Shown here in pieces: positions 36,618 through 44,826 of a stretch of 64,000 nt of DNA (its first letter is position 1; the number at the start of each line of letters is the position of its first letter). The translations under genes were made by a program, and so were the position numbers. The notes below the pieces were generated by a model. That model ran no database searches. It saw nothing but the letters and a program-made list of their open reading frames with translations, and was not told the origin of the DNA. This stretch comes from an uncultured Riemerella sp. Its GTDB lineage: Bacteria > Bacteroidota > Bacteroidia > Flavobacteriales > Weeksellaceae. Location of the stretch: contig CALHQK010000095.1 in the NCBI GenBank assembly GCA_938037185.1, positions 5,284 to 69,283 on the forward strand. The letters run 5' to 3'.

Positions 36618-37394
36618 ATGAAAGACCAACATATGAACCCTCAGCAGGGACACTGGATTTTAGCAAAAATGGGAAAAAAAGTTCTTCGCCCAGGAGGAAA
36701 AGAACTCAGCCTTAAAATGATTGAAAATCTAAACATTACATCAAATGATGATATCGTTGAATTTGCGCCGGGGCTTGGTTTTACCGCTGAAATTACTTTG
36801 GCAAAAAAGCCTAAAAGTTACACTGGTGTAGAGCTGAATGAGGAAGCTGCCGAAATTCTAAAAAATAAACTGAAAGGCGATAATGTGAGGATTATTATTG
36901 GCAATGCAGCCCAATCGACATTGGAAGATGAAAGCGTAACAAAAGTCTATGGAGAGGCGATGCTGACAATGCATGCAGACCACAGAAAATCAGAAATCAT
37001 AAGGGAAGCCCACAGAATACTAAAACCAGGTGGAATATATGCAATCCACGAACTTGGGCTTACTCCAGATGACATAAGCTCTGAGAAAAAAAGCCACATT
37101 CAGCAGGAACTGGCAAAGGCTATAAAAGTAAATGCAAGACCACTTACCGCGAGTGAATGGACAGAACTGCTGGAACAAGAAGGTTTTTTGGTAAAAAAAA
37201 TAGAAACCAATCCTATGCACCTTTTAGAGCCTAAAAGAATGATAGATGATGAAGGGTTTTTCCGCACATTGAAAATTGTATTTAATATCTTAACAAATCC
37301 TTCTGCACGAAAGAGAATTTTAGCAATGAGAAAGGTTTTCAGAACCTACCAAAATCATTTAAATGCCGTAGCCATCATTGCTGAAAAGAAATAA
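36618..37394 (+). CDS. Class I SAM-dependent methyltransferase
   Basis: This 258-aa protein has a Rossmann methyltransferase core: motif I DIVEFAPGLGFTAE, an acidic residue after the second strand (YTGVELNEEA), and a post-I block with RILKPGGIYAIHE. It starts three bases after the cupin gene. The substrate cannot be told from sequence; the family includes small-molecule and ubiquinone-type methylases. Confidence 0.82.
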   Translation: MKDQHMNPQQGHWILAKMGKKVLRPGGKELSLKMIENLNITSNDDIVEFAPGLGFTAEITLAKKPKSYTGVELNEEAAEILKNKLKGDNVRIIIGNAAQSTLEDESVTKVYGEAMLTMHADHRKSEIIREAHRILKPGGIYAIHELGLTPDDISSEKKSHIQQELAKAIKVNARPLTASEWTELLEQEGFLVKKIETNPMHLLEPKRMIDDEGFFRTLKIVFNILTNPSARKRILAMRKVFRTYQNHLNAVAIIAEKK

Positions 37395-37420
37395 TAAAAG
37401 GATTTTTCTTTATTTTAAAA

Positions 37421-37452
37421 AAAAAAGGATATTAAAATTAATATCCTTTTTT
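37421..37452. terminator. Bidirectional terminator
   Basis: GGATATTA, loop AAAT and TAATATCC form a stem extended by A and T runs on both sides, between the convergent methyltransferase gene and ppa. Confidence 0.8.
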
Positions 37453-37453
37453 A

Positions 37454-38065
37454 TTAGTTTTTATATTTTTCTTGATAATCTTCTTGAGATGCTTTGATAA
37501 CTTCTTTTGCGTGTTTAGCATCATAGACTTCATCTATTCTGCATGCCACAGGCTCACCAGGAAGATTTTTATAAGTCAAAAAATAGTGCATTAGTCTATC
37601 TACTTCAGCCTTAGGAAGTTCTGAAATATCTTTGATATGTCCATAAGACTGGTCGCCTACTAATACAGCTACGATTTTATCATCAGCCTCGCCTTTGTCT
37701 ATCATCTTAAACCCTCCGATTGGCACTGCTTCCAGCAAAATACCACCAACAGGAACATTATGGCTGCTCAATACACAGATATCTAGTGGATCGTGGTCTC
37801 CTTCCGTGATGTCTGAAGCGCCTCTTTTCACTGCAAGTTCCTTTACTCTATCATCGCAGTAAGTTCTTGGAACAAAGCCATATAAAGCAGGAATTATATT
37901 AGAAAACTTCTGCGGTCTGTCTACTTTTAGATGTCCGCTTTCTTTATCGATTTCATATTTAATAGTATCTGATGGAACTATTTCCACAAAAACATTAACT
38001 ACATCTGGTGCTTTTTCCCCAGCTGAAATTCCATGCCAAGGATGTGCTTTAAAAGTTGGAATCAT
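37454..38065 (-). CDS. ppa: Inorganic pyrophosphatase, family I
   Basis: This 203-aa family I soluble pyrophosphatase has the metal-binding cluster EGDHDPLDICV and the YGFVPRTYC substrate block. It hydrolyses pyrophosphate to two phosphates and pulls biosynthetic reactions forward. The gene is close to the convergent terminator and follows an unknown membrane-anchored protein gene by 16 bases. Confidence 0.93.
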   Translation of the reverse strand: MIPTFKAHPWHGISAGEKAPDVVNVFVEIVPSDTIKYEIDKESGHLKVDRPQKFSNIIPALYGFVPRTYCDDRVKELAVKRGASDITEGDHDPLDICVLSSHNVPVGGILLEAVPIGGFKMIDKGEADDKIVAVLVGDQSYGHIKDISELPKAEVDRLMHYFLTYKNLPGEPVACRIDEVYDAKHAKEVIKASQEDYQEKYKN

Positions 38066-38081
38066 TATACTATATTTATTT

Positions 38082-38591
38082 TTAAATTATTCTACTTATT
38101 TCATTTCTAAGGTTTTGGATAGTATCCGAGATGTAATCCTCGCCATCCAAATACCCCATCAAAAACAGAGTTTTAAACTCCTGTAAAGAAACATTCGGGC
38201 TGTTTTCCAAAGTCTTATGGAGAAGCTGGAGAACATTATTTTTAGAATTTAAAATATTATTCCAAGAATCTTGGCTGATATAAAGCTGTTGTGAAGCGTT
38301 ATACTCAAATTCCTCCATAATATTTTTTTCCACTAAAAACACAAATTCCACAGCAGCCAATTCCTTGTCAAACTTCTGAACCAAGTTAGAAGGCTTCATT
38401 CTCTCCAAAAACAAAGTCATTCTTTCATACGCCTGCAATCTTATCTGCGCATTGGATTTCCCTGAAATAATGCTCAATTCTTTGTTTTTCAACTTAATGA
38501 ACTGAAACACAAACTGTCTCAGCAATATCACAAAAGGAACTGCCACGATTAAAGCAAAACCGTAAGGCAGTAGGTTATCTAAATTGCTCAT
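38082..38591 (-). CDS. Membrane-anchored hypothetical protein, 169 aa
   Basis: One hydrophobic segment (residues about 9-30) is followed by a helical, charged cytoplasmic-type domain with no named motif. The family seems conserved in flavobacteria, but I cannot assign a function. It lies 16 bases before ppa on the same strand. A -7 box TACATTTG at 38613-38620 probably drives the pair. Confidence 0.65.
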   Translation of the reverse strand: MSNLDNLLPYGFALIVAVPFVILLRQFVFQFIKLKNKELSIISGKSNAQIRLQAYERMTLFLERMKPSNLVQKFDKELAAVEFVFLVEKNIMEEFEYNASQQLYISQDSWNNILNSKNNVLQLLHKTLENSPNVSLQEFKTLFLMGYLDGEDYISDTIQNLRNEISRII

Positions 38592-38612
38592 TTTTTAAAA
38601 ATCAAAAGTGTG

Positions 38613-38620
38613 CAAATGTA
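38613..38620 (-). promoter_or_regulatory. Candidate -7 box for the 38591-ppa unit
   Basis: TACATTTG on the minus strand matches TAnnTTTG, 21 bases before the start codon, in the gap after gpmI. The -33 element is weak. Confidence 0.4.
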
Positions 38621-38627
38621 AGAAATT

Positions 38628-40154
38628 TTATGAAACCAATACCTCTCCTGTCATTTTTTCAGGAATTTTTATTCCCATAATGTGGAGAATAGTAGGTGCC
38701 ACATCGCCTAATTTTCCTCTTTTGAGCTGCCATTTTTTGTCTTTATCCATCACAATCAGAGGAACTAAACTAGTGGTATGATTGGTATTAGGCGAACCAT
38801 CTTCGTTTATCATATAGTCTGAATTACCATGGTCAGCGAGGATAAGCACCGTGTAGCCGTTTTCATAGGCTGTATTGGCTACATCTTTTATGCATTCATC
38901 CACCACTTCGCAGGCTTTTACTACTGCATCAAAAACGCCCGTATGTCCCACCATATCAGGGTTAGCAAAATTTAAACAAACAAAATCTGCTGTCTGTTTC
39001 TGCAATTCTGGAATGATGGCATTACGAATATCAAAAGCTGCCATTTCAGGCTTTAAATCATAAGTTTTCACATCTCTAGGGCTTGGGCAGAGTATTCTTT
39101 TTTCGTTTTCAAACTCAGTTTCGCGCCCTCCTGAAAAGAAGAATGTCACATGAGGATATTTTTCGGTTTCTGCGATTCTGATTTGAGATTTTCCCTCTCT
39201 CTCCAAAACTTCCCCCAGAGTTTCGTGGATAATTTCTTCATCATAGACGATTTTGATATTTTCAAAATCTCGGTCATAGTTGGTCATTGTCACAAAATAG
39301 AGATTCAGTTTTTTCATTCCAAATTCTGGAAAATCCTTTTGTGAAAGAACTTCTGTAAGTTCACGACCTCTATCCGTACGGAAATTGTAGAAAATAACCA
39401 CATCGCCTTCCTGAATATTTCCCACAGGATTTTGGTTTTCATCAGTTAAAATAATCGGCTCGATAAATTCATCCAAAATATTATTTTGATAAGAATTTTC
39501 CACCGCTTCCAGCGCATTTTGTGTTTTTACCCCCACTCCATTTACCAAGGCATCATAGGCTTTTTTTACTCGTTCCCAGCGTTTGTCCCTATCCATCGCA
39601 AAAAAACGCCCTGTGACAGTAGCTAATTTTCCAGTGGTTTTAGCTAAATATTCCTGAATCTCTTTTACAAAAACCTTTCCTCTGTGCGGGTCACAATCAC
39701 GCCCATCAGTAAAGGCATGAACGAAAACTTTTTTCAATCCCAAATCTTTGGCTTCATCCAGAAGAGCCTCTAAATGAGTAATATGCGAATGAACACCGCC
39801 ATCAGACAACAGCCCAAGGAGATGAACATTTTTATTGTTTTTCTGTGCGTGTAAAAATGCCTCTTGGATAGGTTTTTCTTTACCCAAAGTTCCATTTTTT
39901 ACAGCTAAATTCAGCCTCGTAAGGTTTTGATAGACAACCCTTCCCGCACCCAAATTCATATGTCCCACTTCGGAATTACCGATTTGTCCTTCGGGAAGCC
40001 CCACTTCTAAGCCTGATGCATGCAGCTGAGTATGAGGATATTTCTGATAGCAGCTGTCCACAAACGGCGTATGAGCCTTGGTAATTGCACATACTTCGGG
40101 ATTTTCAGCCAATCCCCAGCCGTCTAATATTGCGAGTAAAACTTTTTTTGACAT
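38628..40154 (-). CDS. gpmI: 2,3-bisphosphoglycerate-independent phosphoglycerate mutase
   Basis: This 508-aa alkaline-phosphatase-fold enzyme interconverts 3- and 2-phosphoglycerate in glycolysis using two Mn ions. The phospho-acceptor Ser61 is in GQIGNSEVGHMN, the first metal ligand Asp11 in LLAILDGWG, and C-terminal metal blocks NPDMVGHTG and LADHGNSD are present. The length is normal. Confidence 0.96.
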   Translation of the reverse strand: MSKKVLLAILDGWGLAENPEVCAITKAHTPFVDSCYQKYPHTQLHASGLEVGLPEGQIGNSEVGHMNLGAGRVVYQNLTRLNLAVKNGTLGKEKPIQEAFLHAQKNNKNVHLLGLLSDGGVHSHITHLEALLDEAKDLGLKKVFVHAFTDGRDCDPHRGKVFVKEIQEYLAKTTGKLATVTGRFFAMDRDKRWERVKKAYDALVNGVGVKTQNALEAVENSYQNNILDEFIEPIILTDENQNPVGNIQEGDVVIFYNFRTDRGRELTEVLSQKDFPEFGMKKLNLYFVTMTNYDRDFENIKIVYDEEIIHETLGEVLEREGKSQIRIAETEKYPHVTFFFSGGRETEFENEKRILCPSPRDVKTYDLKPEMAAFDIRNAIIPELQKQTADFVCLNFANPDMVGHTGVFDAVVKACEVVDECIKDVANTAYENGYTVLILADHGNSDYMINEDGSPNTNHTTSLVPLIVMDKDKKWQLKRGKLGDVAPTILHIMGIKIPEKMTGEVLVS

Positions 40155-40195
40155 TTCTTATAATTTTACTGCTAATTTACGAAAATTTATTGATT

Positions 40196-41617
40196 TTAGT
40201 TTTGTTTTTCATTGGGTAATTCTATGCTTGAAGCTGGTTTTTCATCAGGAAGGTTAATAAATTGATAATAAAGCACTTTGGACAAAAATCTTTCATCTTT
40301 TTGTTGTTTTTCAATATCTTCAATACGATAAGTGGAATAAATTTCATTAGGATAATATTCCAAAAGCAGAGAATCATTAAAATCAAATCTATAAACCGCA
40401 TCAAAATCACTTACTTTCTGAACTTTTATATTATAAATTGTCCCCAAATAGCCCCAGTTTACGAAGCTGCAAAGTAAAAGCGTTCCGTAGAAATACCAAA
40501 CCATTTGGTTAAAAAGATAGAAATTGGTTTTTCTGTGTTCTATCTTTAAATAAGTGAATATCAGACCAATAACAGACAATATAAGAAAAGCATAGACTCC
40601 CAGCCTTTTGTAGGTAAGCCCCCAGTGGTAGATGTATTCGGTGTTTTTGATGAGGGCGGAAAGAACAAGTAGCGAGTTAAGAACTATCCACATTTTAGCT
40701 AATTTTTTAAGTAACAATGATTTATCATCAAAATTAAAATAAGATTTGAAGTAAAGCATCAACAACAAAACCGCCATTACAATGGACAAAATGACCACAT
40801 TTACACGGCTGTGCGTGTCCGCAGAAAGGTTTGCCAGCCTGTTTGTATCAACTTGAAAAAACTGTTCATAATTAAAAACCAAAATAAAAACCAGCAAAAG
40901 AAGATTGAGTAGAATAAAAGTCAGCACGCCTATTTTTCTTTCAGAATCAAGGTCTAAAAACTCTAAAAATGGTTTAAACCCTTGATTTTTAACTCTTTCT
41001 GAAAATTCATTTTGTAGAAATTGATTTCGGCGCAAGAAAAATTTTGCTCCTGAAAAATTCCAATAACCAAACGAAAAATAAAATGCCAAAGCAGCCACCA
41101 CGAAAAACCAGCTATCAATGTCCAATTCATAAAGATAAACCTCTGAAAATATGGAACTTCCCATGCTATAAATCCAGAAAAAGAATAAGAAAAACAGGAT
41201 TGGGATTACTAAAATAATGATTGATTTGAAATTAAATTTAGAGTTTCCATCTCTGATAATCCATGTATTAAAATCAAAGAAACGATACGGAAAAGCGATA
41301 TTATTCATTGTCGCTATCGGGATAGCCAGAATGCTTTTGAGCCTTCTATATTTTGACTTAAATCTCAGCAGCAGCAAGGAAAAAGAAACCGCCAAAAACG
41401 AAACGAAATCCCCATACCACATAAAAGCAAAAGCCGACAAAATGGACAACGCAAAAATGATAAAAAACTCTCTGTCTTTCCTTTTTTTATGTGTTTTCAC
41501 CAAAGTAATAACACTGAGAAAAATGGCTAATAATCCGACATTTAAGCCAAAAGATTCTCTGTAAAACAGCGCTGTAGCTACTGCTGTAGTCAGCATAATT
41601 AAATGATGTGTTTTCAT
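40196..41617 (-). CDS. DUF4153/DUF4173-like multi-spanning membrane protein
   Basis: This 473-aa protein has about ten membrane segments in residues 1-405 and a short soluble tail. The pattern and context fit the DUF4153/DUF4173 group of Bacteroidota, of unknown function. It lies downstream of a winged-helix regulator gene and a small membrane protein gene. A palindrome at 41650-41668 precedes it and recurs before that unit, so all three genes are probably under common control. Confidence 0.65.
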   Translation of the reverse strand: MKTHHLIMLTTAVATALFYRESFGLNVGLLAIFLSVITLVKTHKKRKDREFFIIFALSILSAFAFMWYGDFVSFLAVSFSLLLLRFKSKYRRLKSILAIPIATMNNIAFPYRFFDFNTWIIRDGNSKFNFKSIIILVIPILFFLFFFWIYSMGSSIFSEVYLYELDIDSWFFVVAALAFYFSFGYWNFSGAKFFLRRNQFLQNEFSERVKNQGFKPFLEFLDLDSERKIGVLTFILLNLLLLVFILVFNYEQFFQVDTNRLANLSADTHSRVNVVILSIVMAVLLLMLYFKSYFNFDDKSLLLKKLAKMWIVLNSLLVLSALIKNTEYIYHWGLTYKRLGVYAFLILSVIGLIFTYLKIEHRKTNFYLFNQMVWYFYGTLLLCSFVNWGYLGTIYNIKVQKVSDFDAVYRFDFNDSLLLEYYPNEIYSTYRIEDIEKQQKDERFLSKVLYYQFINLPDEKPASSIELPNEKQN

Positions 41618-41649
41618 AATATTTAAAAATTTAAATTAGTAACCCAAAG

Positions 41650-41668
41650 AACTTTGTATTTCAAAGTT
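41650..41668. promoter_or_regulatory. Palindrome AACTTTG-N5-CAAAGTT, copy 1 (candidate operator)
   Basis: The perfect 7-bp arms with a 5-bp centre (TATTT) lie 33 bases before the DUF4173-like start. The same arms and spacing occur at 42614-42632, and AAG also precedes the left arm in both. See copy 2. Confidence 0.6.
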
Positions 41669-41687
41669 TAAAAACAAAAAAATATAA

Positions 41688-41984
41688 TTATTTTTTCAAT
41701 AATTTTTCTAAAGTATTGATATGTTGGTTAAAAGCCTCTCTCCCCGATTGTGTAACACGATAGGAAGTTTTTGGTTTTTTGCCAACGAATTCTTTTTTCA
41801 CCTCGATATATCCTGATTTTTCAAGGGCTGTGCTGTGGCTCGCCAAGTTACCATCAGTGATGTTAAGGAGGTTTTTCATTTCACTGAAATCAACCCAGTC
41901 ATTCACGATAAGGACAGACATGATGCCCAGCCTTACGCGACTTTCAAATTCCTTATTGAGCTGATTGATATTAAACATTTTCAC
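41688..41984 (-). CDS. Winged-helix transcriptional regulator
   Basis: This 98-aa protein has the DUF of PadR/ArsR-like small regulators: a helix-turn-helix in WVDFSEMKNLLNITDGNLASHS (read as two blocks, WVDFSEMKNLL and NITDGNLASHS), followed by a wing with FVGKKPKTSYRVT and a C-terminal dimer helix. It lies five bases after the membrane protein gene 41990-42607. It is the natural candidate to bind the palindromes at 41650 and 42614. Confidence 0.82.
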   Translation of the reverse strand: MKMFNINQLNKEFESRVRLGIMSVLIVNDWVDFSEMKNLLNITDGNLASHSTALEKSGYIEVKKEFVGKKPKTSYRVTQSGREAFNQHINTLEKLLKK

Positions 41985-41989
41985 TAAAA

Positions 41990-42607
41990 TTATTGATATT
42001 TTTTATACAAAATAAGCCCATAAATAATATGCAACAGCCCAAATCCTAACGCCCAGAATATCAATCCATACCCCAGCAAAAATGATGAAAGCAAACCCAA
42101 AACCACCTCACAAATTCCTAAATATCTGATATCAGAATAAGTGTATTTAGAAGCGTTGATAAGTGACAATCCATAAAAAATCAATGTAGAAGGAGCTAAA
42201 AACGCATAAAAATGATGAAAAAGAAGCCCCAAACAAAAAATCCCCCCAGTAACCAATGGAATAGAAAAATTGATTATCAGAAGCTTAGTAGATGTAGTCC
42301 AGATAGGAAGTTCTTTTCTTTTACTCTTTCTTACTGTGAAGAAAACTGCCGAAGCCAAAGAGAAAACAAGGACTACAAGGGCAACTAAAATCAGCTCGGA
42401 TATAAAATTAAAACCATAAAATTTAGGATATCTGTCAAAATAGCTAATCCCTTCCCTTTCAAATGCGAAAAACACATACGCCGCTCCCAAAATAGCAAAA
42501 ATCCCTACAAAAACTCCAGACAAGCCACTCAATGAAATGAAGCGAGAACTTTTCTCCATAATAGAGCGAATGTGAGATAAATCTTCTTGATAATTTTTAG
42601 TATCCAT
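41990..42607 (-). CDS. Membrane protein linked to a winged-helix regulator
   Basis: From the ATG at 42607 (MDTKNYQEDL) the 205-aa protein has about six membrane helices after a 25-residue soluble start. It is five bases upstream of the regulator gene. Such membrane/regulator pairs are frequent in Bacteroidota, and the membrane partner may influence the regulator or be its target. No catalytic motif is visible. Confidence 0.7.
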   Translation of the reverse strand: MDTKNYQEDLSHIRSIMEKSSRFISLSGLSGVFVGIFAILGAAYVFFAFEREGISYFDRYPKFYGFNFISELILVALVVLVFSLASAVFFTVRKSKRKELPIWTTSTKLLIINFSIPLVTGGIFCLGLLFHHFYAFLAPSTLIFYGLSLINASKYTYSDIRYLGICEVVLGLLSSFLLGYGLIFWALGFGLLHIIYGLILYKKYQ

Positions 42608-42613
42608 AAAAAG

Positions 42614-42633
42614 AACTTTGAATTGCAAAGTTA
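42614..42633 (-). promoter_or_regulatory. Palindrome copy 2 overlapping a -7 box
   Basis: AACTTTG-N5-CAAAGTT at 42614-42632 has the same geometry as copy 1. Its right arm is also the minus-strand -7 box TAACTTTG (42626-42633), 19 bases before the ATG at 42607. A protein bound here would cover the promoter and transcription start. Confidence 0.6.
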
Positions 42634-42689
42634 ATATTTATTTTGAAAAATCAAAATTATTTGAATCTTTTTTTAACTTTAAAATTTAC

Positions 42690-43370
42690 TTATTTTTTAG
42701 TTTTATCAAAGATGATGACAGGAGCAGGAACTTTATCGTAAGGATTATTGTATTCCCAAAAGAAGGAATGGTATTCTTTGACAATTTCGCCTTTTTGAGC
42801 ATCTATTTCTATATTAACCATAGTGATACAGTCTTCTTTGGTTCTCTGATGAGCATCCCAGCTGATATACCACATGGGAACTCCTTTTTCATCAATTTTT
42901 CTGTATATCCTTGTATACATGCCTAATAATTCTGCTTTACGGCTTTTCATATATGCCAAAACCTTCTCTAATGGATATTTTTCAAAAGGTTTGTCATAAT
43001 CTATGCTCTTTGTTAGGATGCCCTTTTCATCATAGAAATTCCATGTTCCTATACGAAAACCTCCTCCATCAAAAACTTTACCTTCTTCTTTTAGGATTCC
43101 TGTAGAATAGAAATGATTAAGAAATTTTACATTAAATTCATTTTTTAAAGACACATAACGCCCATAACCTCTTTTAGTAGTAATTTCTGTCACCCGATTT
43201 CCCAAGCTGTCAATATAAATATATTCTCCGTTTTTCTTATTTTCATTAAATCGTTTGATATCAAACTTTTTTTCGGCTTTTATCTGCTCGTTTTTTACTT
43301 CAGTTTTTTTGTCTTGTCCATTACATGAAGATAGTAAACAAAGTAATTGGATTAGAATAATTTTTTTCAT
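42690..43370 (-). CDS. Hypothetical lipoprotein with MORN-like repeats
   Basis: This 226-aa protein has a lipoprotein signal (LLSSC, Cys16 or nearby) and segments such as GKVFDGGGFRIGTWNFYDEKG that resemble YwqK/MORN_2 repeats, which form beta-rich surfaces. No enzymatic site is seen. It stands alone between the regulator unit and the TPR gene. Confidence 0.6.
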   Translation of the reverse strand: MKKIILIQLLCLLSSCNGQDKKTEVKNEQIKAEKKFDIKRFNENKKNGEYIYIDSLGNRVTEITTKRGYGRYVSLKNEFNVKFLNHFYSTGILKEEGKVFDGGGFRIGTWNFYDEKGILTKSIDYDKPFEKYPLEKVLAYMKSRKAELLGMYTRIYRKIDEKGVPMWYISWDAHQRTKEDCITMVNIEIDAQKGEIVKEYHSFFWEYNNPYDKVPAPVIIFDKTKK

Positions 43371-43388
43371 ATGTTTTTATTTTTTAAA

Positions 43389-43420
43389 AAAATAAGCCCT
43401 ACAAAAATAGAGCTTATTTT
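43389..43420 (-). terminator. Terminator after the TPR gene
   Basis: AATAAGC and GCTTATT flank CCTA/TAGA in a hairpin with a six-base loop, followed on the minus strand by a T-run. It lies 8 bases past the TPR stop. Confidence 0.7.
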
Positions 43421-43427
43421 ATATAAA

Positions 43428-44801
43428 TTATTTTTTCAAAGAATCTTCTAACTTCTTGAACTGGTTATACTTATCCATATTGTCTAGATTCATGTAGATT
43501 CCTTTCAGAGTACTTACTACTTCTACATTTTTAGGCTCAATAGAATGCCATTTTTCAAGGTAAGGAAGAGCTTTTTTGAAGGTTTCTCTTCGCTTTTCCA
43601 TCAATTTATTCATTTCATTGATTTTCTTTGCTTTTTGGAAAGTTCGGATTTGCTCCAATGTCTTTTCATCATCCTTTAAATGAACAGCATAAGCCAAACC
43701 TTGCAGCGCCAAAACATAGTTTCCATCAATCTCTAATGCTTTTTTGAATGATTTTTCAGCATCCGCCAAAGTAGCATTATCTTGACTTTGCAAGAAACCT
43801 AAATTATACCAAGATTCCTTGTCATTAGGATTTTTAGCAACTTGATTTTTAAGCGTTTGGATAAATTCAGCTGTCTTTCCTGATCTGTAATAAGCAATTC
43901 CCTGTAATTCCGACAATCTCTGATTGTTAGGGAATTTTTTAAGTCCTTTTTCTATCAAAACCAAAGCTTCATCATATCTCGCAGCATCCACCAAAAGTCT
44001 TATGTTTGCTTCATATAATTCTAGTTCTACGCTCGGAGTTGATTGAGTTTTTAGGTCTTTGTATTCATTTGAACCAGATTTTTTAATCAATTCAAAAGAG
44101 TTTTTATCAAAAGACTGAACCTGCCCAGTTTTCACATCTGTCGCCAAATACTGAGTAGTAACTCCTGTATATCCACTGTTAATCAAGCTATTATAAATGT
44201 CTATCGCTTCATTATTTTTTCCAGCAGCGCCATAGTTTATTCCTGCGTAGTAAAGATAAGTTTTATCCTCATTTCCTACGGCTTTCAGTAAGTTATATAC
44301 TTCTTCGTATTTTTCAGCTGCCTTATTGTAGTTTTTAGCTTGATAAGCTTTGTAAGCTTCATCACTTGCAGATTTCAAAAGCGGATTTACAAAACTATTT
44401 ACTTTTTCAGTAGTTTTTGGAGTGTAATTTTCAACTTTTAATCCTTGTATTCCACTTTTTTCAGCAGCTTCTTTTCCTGCAAAATATACTTTCTTTTTGT
44501 CGCTGTTTTTACCTGTATAAATCGTTTTTAAATCTGTAATTTTCCCTAAAAGAGCTGCTCCTTCTCTGGTTTTTCCTTCTTTTATCAATAAAACTCCTTT
44601 CGCGTAATAGTATTCCTCCAAAACTGATGGCTCGAGCAGATACAGCTGGTCGTTCAATAAACCTTCAGCCTTTGATATTTCTGCTTTAGCTGCTGCTATA
44701 TCGTTTTTTTCTATTGCTTTAGAAGCGTTTTGGATTTCTTTTTTCTGTGCAAAAGTGAATGACGCACTCACTAATGCTAAACTTAAAACTATTTTTTTCA
44801 T
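43428..44801 (-). CDS. Secreted TPR-repeat protein
   Basis: This 457-aa protein has a signal peptide (cleavage after FTFAQ) and several tetratricopeptide repeats, clear at 150-210 and 265-375 (ESWYNLGFLQS, ALEIDGNYVLALQGLAYA). TPR arrays bind peptides or partners in the periplasm. It lies 25 bases downstream of gyrA on the same strand and may be co-transcribed, an arrangement seen in flavobacteria. Confidence 0.8.
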   Translation of the reverse strand: MKKIVLSLALVSASFTFAQKKEIQNASKAIEKNDIAAAKAEISKAEGLLNDQLYLLEPSVLEEYYYAKGVLLIKEGKTREGAALLGKITDLKTIYTGKNSDKKKVYFAGKEAAEKSGIQGLKVENYTPKTTEKVNSFVNPLLKSASDEAYKAYQAKNYNKAAEKYEEVYNLLKAVGNEDKTYLYYAGINYGAAGKNNEAIDIYNSLINSGYTGVTTQYLATDVKTGQVQSFDKNSFELIKKSGSNEYKDLKTQSTPSVELELYEANIRLLVDAARYDEALVLIEKGLKKFPNNQRLSELQGIAYYRSGKTAEFIQTLKNQVAKNPNDKESWYNLGFLQSQDNATLADAEKSFKKALEIDGNYVLALQGLAYAVHLKDDEKTLEQIRTFQKAKKINEMNKLMEKRRETFKKALPYLEKWHSIEPKNVEVVSTLKGIYMNLDNMDKYNQFKKLEDSLKK

Positions 44802-44826
44802 GTTAATGATAATTTTTTATTTAATT

